DNA of 64,000 nucleotides from Salinactinospora qingdaonensis (GTDB lineage Bacteria; Actinomycetota; Actinomycetes; Streptosporangiales; Streptosporangiaceae): the NCBI RefSeq assembly GCF_039539445.1, contig NZ_BAABDD010000016.1:1-64000 (forward strand). Reading direction: 5' to 3'. This document shows, one piece after another, positions 59,640 to 64,000 of the stretch. Position numbers and translations under genes: made by a program. Positions within the stretch are counted from its first letter, which is position 1; every line of letters starts with the position of its first letter. Under the pieces are notes generated by a model. The model searched no databases, was not told where the DNA came from, and saw only the letters and a program-made list of their open reading frames with translations.

Positions 59640-59685
59640 GACCCCCGCGCCTCCGTGAACACGAGGCGTGGGAGGCGCCGGGGTC
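59640..59685. terminator. Bidirectional terminator
   Basis: GACCCCCGCGCCTCC (59640-59654) pairs with GGAGGCGCCGGGGTC (59671-59685) with one mismatch. It lies between the Uma2 stop and the SDR stop. Confidence 0.75.
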
Positions 59686-59694
59686 GGCGCGCTG

Positions 59695-60468
59695 TCACAA
59701 GGAGCGCAGCACACCGCCGTCGCAGCGGATCTGACTGCCGGTGACATAAGAGGCCGGCTCGCTGGCCAGGAAGGTGACCACGGCGGCGAACTCCTCGGGG
59801 GTGCCGAACCGGCCAGTGGGGATGCGGGCGATGGACTCGGCGCGGACCTGTTCGGGTGAGCGGCCGGTGCGTTCAGCCGTGGCGTGATCCAGCGCCACCA
59901 GCCGGTCGGTGTCGATGCGGCCGGGCAGCGCCAGGTTCACGGTGACCCCCTCTGGTGCCACCTCAGCGGCCAGGGTCTTGAGGTAGCTGGCCAGTGCCGC
60001 GCGGCCGGCGTTGGAGCCCACCATGCGCGGCGCCGGCTCCTGCACGAACGACGACCCCACGCCCACGATCCGCCCCCAGCGGCGTTCGCGCATGCCCGGC
60101 AGGACGGCGGCGATGAGGCGCTGGTGGGCGAGCAACTGGGTTTCCATCGCGCGCAACAGTTCGGTGTCGCTGATCTCGGCGGCAGTCATGGGAGGCGGTC
60201 CGCCGCCGTTGAGCACGCACACGTCCACGCCCCCGAACCATCCGATGGCGGCGTCGGCCAGTCGGGACGGGCCGTCGGGCTCGGTGAGGTCCAACTCCAC
60301 GGCCAGCGCGGAGGGCAACTGGGCGGCGTGGCGGCGCAAGAGGTCGCCGCGGCGCGCTGCCATCACCACGTTCGCCCCCTCCGCGGCGAGCATGGTGGCG
60401 ATCGCCAGACCGATGCCGCTGCTGGAGCCGGGAACGATGGCGGTGCGTCCCGCGAGTCCAGTGTCCAT
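59695..60468 (-). CDS. SDR-family protein lacking the usual Tyr-x3-Lys
   Basis: ATG 60468 (AAGGAGCGAC upstream) gives 257 residues. The Rossmann start is present but altered: VPGSSSGIGLAIA in place of TGxxxGIG. NGGG stands where NNAG is normal, and GVGSSFVQEP supplies the catalytic Ser. Where YxxxK should be, the sequence reads VGSNAGRAALASYLKTLA, so the Tyr is absent. This SNAxR variety is seen in a known divergent SDR branch. The C-terminus (ASYVTGSQIRCDGGVLRSL) is typical. It may use an altered mechanism or bind cofactor without classical catalysis. Confidence 0.8.
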   Translation of the reverse strand: MDTGLAGRTAIVPGSSSGIGLAIATMLAAEGANVVMAARRGDLLRRHAAQLPSALAVELDLTEPDGPSRLADAAIGWFGGVDVCVLNGGGPPPMTAAEISDTELLRAMETQLLAHQRLIAAVLPGMRERRWGRIVGVGSSFVQEPAPRMVGSNAGRAALASYLKTLAAEVAPEGVTVNLALPGRIDTDRLVALDHATAERTGRSPEQVRAESIARIPTGRFGTPEEFAAVVTFLASEPASYVTGSQIRCDGGVLRSL

Positions 60469-61089
60469 AACCGTGTCGCTCCTTCCCCCGGCCCGCGCTC
60501 CCACGATCGGCGGGCGCCGGCGACCATTGTGACGAACGGGTGCGGGGACGCTCCGGCGGAGCCCACACGTCCAACCGCCAGGCGCGTCCACAGTCGCCAC
60601 ACCCACGACATCGGTGACGTCGCCCGGGATAACACTGCCACCCCCGGCGGCGATCGGCGAGATCCGGGCATTCGGTCACGAGCGGGGCCGGTTCGGGACC
60701 AAACGACACCCCCGGCCAGCCGCGGCTCAAGCACACCGATCGCGCTCGGGTCTTAGGTTCTGTTTTTCGCACGGCTGGGGTGGAGGGGCTGTGGGGGCGT
60801 CGTCGGCTCGTGCCTCGATCGCTGCGCAATCTGGCCAGCCCGCGAGGGGTGCTCACCCGCGTACGCCCACCGCCCGCCCTCGCCGCCCCTCCAAAACAGA
60901 ACCCTGCGACCGGCCACGGGGGCTCACCGCAGATGGGCAGGGGCGGTGGCACGCCACTCCCTACCTGGCTGTCGCCCCACCATCACTACGACGTTCCGTC
61001 ACGACACAAACACCCTTAGGGATTATTGCCGGTGAATTACGGGTATTTGTGGTTATGACCGTTTTCTGCGCCGCATCAGGGGGATCGGC
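60469..61089. other. Intergenic region, about 620 bp
   Basis: No gene is supported. It holds the 148-bp element with terminal inverted repeats (60756-60903). The segment just before the next gene (about 61000-61060) is AT-richer and probably its promoter. Confidence 0.5.
60756..60903 (+). mobile_element. MITE-like element carrying palindromic repeat copy K
   Basis: The ends GGTTCTGTTTTT and CCAAAACAGAACC form an 11-bp terminal inverted repeat (GGTTCTGTTTT). The internal part holds copy K of the dispersed repeat (60801-60840, stem degenerate: GATCGCTGCGCAATC). No reading frame is present. The left end is shared by copies C, D and F; a similar right half is seen only after copy F. Size and structure fit a small non-autonomous element. 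Confidence 0.6.
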
Positions 61090-61692
61090 ATGGGCGGATA
61101 TGGCTTCGGCAACGGTGGCGGACGGAGAATCAACGCGACAAGACTGTGGGCGGGAGGATTGGCGACAGCGGTCGTGGCGGGACTGACCACCCTGGTCGGC
61201 GCGCTCATCTTCCGCGGCGTCCTCAACATCCCGGTGTTCGCAGACGCGACGGCGGGCGATTTCGGCGGCGTGGGAACGAGCCTGCACGCCCTCACCGCGG
61301 CCACGGCCGCGCTGACCGCCACCGGACTGCTACACCTGCTGCTGGTGAGCGCTCCCCGAGCGCTGCGATTTTTCAACTGGATCGTCTGGCTGGCCACAGC
61401 AGTGGCCACCGTCAGCCCATTCAGCCTGTCGAACCCACCGCTCGTACAGTTCGCCACGGCGATGGTCAACCTCGTCACCGGGGTCGCCATCGTCACCCTG
61501 CTGATGGGGGTCGGGGTCAGCGCCCGCGAGTGGAGCTACCCCCGCCGTTGGGAGACCGACGGCGACGACGACGCGGAGTCCGCGCTCGACAACGGGTGGC
61601 TCCAGCCCCCACCGGCTCCCCCGGAACGCGAGCACCATAGCGAGGGCCACGACGGCGTCGCCGGCGCCCAGCACCGAAGTCGGGAGGGGTGA
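61090..61692 (+). CDS. DUF6069-like small membrane protein
   Basis: The 200-residue product has a Gly-rich start (MGGYGFGNGGGRR), then four hydrophobic segments (LWAGGLATAVVAGLTTLVGAL, LHALTAATAALTATGLLHLLL, FFNWIVWLATAVATVSPFSL, FATAMVNLVTGVAIVTLLMGVG). A charged hydrophilic tail of about 50 residues follows. The arrangement matches DUF6069 family proteins of actinomycetes. Function unknown. Confidence 0.75.
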   Translation: MGGYGFGNGGGRRINATRLWAGGLATAVVAGLTTLVGALIFRGVLNIPVFADATAGDFGGVGTSLHALTAATAALTATGLLHLLLVSAPRALRFFNWIVWLATAVATVSPFSLSNPPLVQFATAMVNLVTGVAIVTLLMGVGVSAREWSYPRRWETDGDDDAESALDNGWLQPPPAPPEREHHSEGHDGVAGAQHRSREG

Positions 61693-61939
61693 CGCCAGCC
61701 CCCACCCGGCCCGCGTGGCGCCGCGGAGCGGCTCCACCGGCAACCGTCGCACCGCCATTACGGTGAATCCAGAGGCACCCGCGGGGCGAGCAAGGGGGGA
61801 TCGGCACCGTGGTGACTTCTCCTCGCACCCGAGCGCGGCGCTTCCCGCCCGCGGCGGCGGGAGCGCCCGCTCCAGGGCGCCCGCGCACCGGAAAGGGCAC
61901 CGCCGCCCCTCATCGGCGCCGACTCGGCCATGCGCCCAA

Positions 61940-61959
61940 GACCCCACCGCGGTGGGGTC
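61940..61959. terminator. 20-bp perfect palindrome
   Basis: GACCCCACCG and CGGTGGGGTC abut with no spacer, in the gap between the DUF6069-like gene and the last gene. Probable terminator. Confidence 0.55.
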
Positions 61960-62068
61960 GCCACGGACCTCGGCGGGGTGAGCGGGAGGCCGCCGAGGCT
62001 GAAGCGCTGCCGTGCGGGAACGCGGGCGCGCCGCGCGGCCTCGGCGAGGACGGCGGTGGAGGCCGCGG

Positions 62069-64000
62069 ATGAAGCGGAACCACCGGCGTGTCACCACACT
62101 CATCGCAGCCCTGCTCAGTGTGCTCGTGGGGCTGCTCAGCCTGGGCGCGGCGCCGGCCGGCGCCGCGCCGCCTGAACGTGCGAGCGGCCCAGTCGTGCTC
62201 GTGGGGGTGCCCGGGCTGGTGTGGGAGGAGATCACTCCCACGACCACCCCCCACCTGTGGGCGCTGGCCCACAACAGCGCGATCGGCACGATGTCGATCC
62301 GCACCGCGACCTCGCGCACCTGCCCGGTGGACGGCTGGTTGAGTGTCTCCGCCGGCCAGCGCGCCGCCAGCGAGCGCCAAACCTATTCCATCTGCGAACT
62401 TCCGCGGCTGCCCGAACAGCGCGGCATGGGCGCTGTGGTGCCGGACTACCCCGAGCACGTGGCCTTCAACACCGGCTCGGAGTTCGACGCGCAGGTGGGG
62501 CTGCTCGGCGAGGCGGTTCAGCGATCCGGGGGCACCACACTGGCCGTCGGGCCCGGTGCGGCGCTGGCCGCGGCCAACCGGAACGGGCGCGTGGACCACT
62601 ACCTCACCAACGTCGACCAACTGCGCCGCGAACACTGGGAGCAGGCCAGCCTGGCCGTCATCGACCTGGACGACCTCGCCGACCTCTACCTTGAACTGCC
62701 GCCCCACCCCGACCAGACGGTGGACGAGGAGTCCTCGATCGATAACCGCTCCGAACCGGAGCCCGCACCCGTGGACGCCGCCGATCGGGTGGAGCGGCTG
62801 GCCGCGATCGACCGGCAGATCGGTGTCGTGCGCACCACCCTGCCCGACGACGCGCCCCTCATGGTGGCCGGGGTGTCCGTGGAGGCCGGAGACTCCCAGC
62901 TCAACGCGGCACTATTGCACGGTACCGGCCCTGACGGCACCACCTACGACGGCGGCTACCTCACCTCGGAGTCCACGCGCCGCCCCGGCCTGGTGACGCT
63001 CACCGACATCACGCCCACACTGCTGCGTGCGCTGGAGTTGCCAAGCCTGCCGGAGGCGGTGGGGCGGGCCTGGATGGTCGCCGACCGGCCGGCCGACTTC
63101 GACACGGCGCTACAGCGGCTCATCCGGTTCAACACAGCCGCCAAGGTCGTGGAATCGCTGATGGCCGGATTCTTCAGTGGCCTGGTCGCCATCCAGTTGT
63201 TGATTTATGCCGCCGCGGCCTACACCCTCAAGCGTTACGGCGACCGCGACCGCAAGAAACGCCATGTGGTGCTGTCGGTGACCCGTGTGGTCGCGTTGGG
63301 GGGAGCGGCGTTCCCGGTGTCGAGCTATCTGGCCAACCTCATCCCGTGGTGGTCGGCGCCGATGCCGCACCTGGCGCTGTTGGGGTGTGTGCTGCTGGCC
63401 GACGCGCTCGTGGTGGGGGCAGCTATGGCAGGTCCGTGGCGGCGGGACATGCTCGCCCCCAGCACGATCGTGGCCGCTATCACCACAGGGGTGCTGTTCG
63501 TCGACATGTGCACCGGCGCGCATCTGCAAATGAACTCGCCCACCGGCTACACCCCCATCGTGGGCGGGCGCTACTACGGGCTGGGCAACATCGCCTTCGC
63601 GACGTTTGCCACCGGAACGCTCATGACCATAGCCGGCCTGGCCCACGTGCTGCTGGAGCGGGGCCGGCGCACCTGGGCGGTCGTGGCGGCGCTGCTGATC
63701 GGCGGAGCCACCCTGCTGGTCATCGGCTGGCCCGGGCTGGGCACCGACTTCGGCGGGGTGATCGCCCTCGTGCCGGGCCTGGCGGTGACCGTGCTGATGA
63801 TCGCGGGGCTGCGTATCACGATGACGCGGCTGCTCGGGGTCGTCGGCGCGGCCATAGTCCTCCTGGGCACGCTGTCCTACATGGACTACCTGCGCCCCCC
63901 TAACGAGCGCAGCCACTTCGGACTGTTCGTCGAGCAGGTCGTCAGCGGCGAAGCGTGGACGATCGTCTTCCGTAAGCTCAACGCGATGCTGGGCACGCTG
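62069..64000 (+). CDS. Large membrane protein with alkaline-phosphatase-like N-terminal domain, runs off the right edge
   Basis: ATG 62069 has GGTGGAGG upstream; the frame is open for 644 codons to the window end. A signal peptide (TTLIAALLSVLVGLLSLGAAPAGA) precedes an extracytoplasmic domain of about 350 residues. Its start (GPVVLVGVPGLVWEEITPTTTPHLWALA) and RTCPVDGWLSVSAGQRA, then LTDITPTLLRALELP, are arranged like alkaline-phosphatase/sulfatase-superfamily proteins. The classical metal residues are not all obvious, so it may be catalytically dead. At least seven membrane segments follow. The conserved GYTPIVGGRYYGLGN patch lies between spans. Function is unknown; an envelope polymer role is a guess. 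Confidence 0.75.
   Translation, partial: MKRNHRRVTTLIAALLSVLVGLLSLGAAPAGAAPPERASGPVVLVGVPGLVWEEITPTTTPHLWALAHNSAIGTMSIRTATSRTCPVDGWLSVSAGQRAASERQTYSICELPRLPEQRGMGAVVPDYPEHVAFNTGSEFDAQVGLLGEAVQRSGGTTLAVGPGAALAAANRNGRVDHYLTNVDQLRREHWEQASLAVIDLDDLADLYLELPPHPDQTVDEESSIDNRSEPEPAPVDAADRVERLAAIDRQIGVVRTTLPDDAPLMVAGVSVEAGDSQLNAALLHGTGPDGTTYDGGYLTSESTRRPGLVTLTDITPTLLRALELPSLPEAVGRAWMVADRPADFDTALQRLIRFNTAAKVVESLMAGFFSGLVAIQLLIYAAAAYTLKRYGDRDRKKRHVVLSVTRVVALGGAAFPVSSYLANLIPWWSAPMPHLALLGCVLLADALVVGAAMAGPWRRDMLAPSTIVAAITTGVLFVDMCTGAHLQMNSPTGYTPIVGGRYYGLGNIAFATFATGTLMTIAGLAHVLLERGRRTWAVVAALLIGGATLLVIGWPGLGTDFGGVIALVPGLAVTVLMIAGLRITMTRLLGVVGAAIVLLGTLSYMDYLRPPNERSHFGLFVEQVVSGEAWTIVFRKLNAMLGTL

Noticed and set aside
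61809..62072. 87-codon plus-strand frame whose stop overlaps the last gene's start
   Set aside because: The overlap is tempting, but the product is Arg/Pro/Gly-rich without structure and the frame contains a 20-bp palindrome that looks like a terminator.
1..64000. rRNA and tRNA genes
   Set aside because: No cloverleaf with conserved T-loop text (GGTTCGAATCC-like) or rRNA signature was found on either strand by eye.

Overview
The window is very GC-rich with strongly G/C-biased third codon positions. It carries several actinomycete hallmarks: an XRE/DUF397 pair, GTG and TTG starts with 4-bp overlaps, a CelR-type operator, a DtxR/IdeR-type iron box, and a TGATCA-centred intergenic inverted repeat. 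Together these point to a filamentous actinomycete, most likely of the Nocardiopsaceae (Nocardiopsis/Thermobifida/Streptomonospora relatives). That assignment is an inference from content, not a database match.

Layout. 1-5.7 kb is accessory: a truncated hypothetical gene, a four-gene leftward operon of small proteins, the divergent XRE regulator + DUF397 pair, an orphan CRISPR array (three repeats, two 36-bp spacers) and a 76-bp tandem array. 5.7-10.9 kb holds a YoaK/DUF1275 membrane protein and a ferulate/hydroxycinnamate catabolic cluster: ech, an MHS-type transporter and fcs, divergent from a marR gene with dyads between them. 11.5-12.8 kb is an alditol oxidase. 13.3-20.5 kb is a five-gene operon (SWIM-like zinc protein, partner, vWA, MoxR AAA+ ATPase, DUF5682) resembling E. 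coli yehLMPQ. It is followed by an L,D-transpeptidase lipoprotein, an SDR and a quinone oxidoreductase with a TetR-type operator.

25.5-32 kb carries merR overlapping prfC (release factor 3), an MFS transporter, a tandem universal stress protein, two small membrane proteins and a rhodanese. 32.5-41.1 kb is envelope and stress biology: an HtrA-like protease, a GT4 glycosyltransferase, an OmpR/EnvZ-type two-component system, a CYTH-CHAD protein and a DoxX-like membrane protein. 41.2-46.5 kb holds Spo0M, an AT-rich patch, two tandem paralogous small secreted proteins and a MacB-like ABC exporter pair. 46.8-52.7 kb has fused aminodeoxychorismate synthase, a CoA-ester lyase and a BisC-type molybdoenzyme. 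53-64 kb has a stand-alone CBM2 protein under a CelR-type operator, a KhtTU-like K+/H+ antiporter pair, a siderophore ABC importer behind an iron box, a Uma2 nuclease, an atypical SDR, a small membrane protein and the start of a large membrane protein that runs off the window.

The strongest non-coding signal is a dispersed palindromic repeat (core GATCGC-NNN-GCGATC within about 40 bp), with eleven copies found by eye. Eight of these form four convergent pairs about 300-415 bp apart. One copy lies inside a 148-bp element with 11-bp terminal inverted repeats, and another seems to have seeded the tandem array next to the CRISPR.
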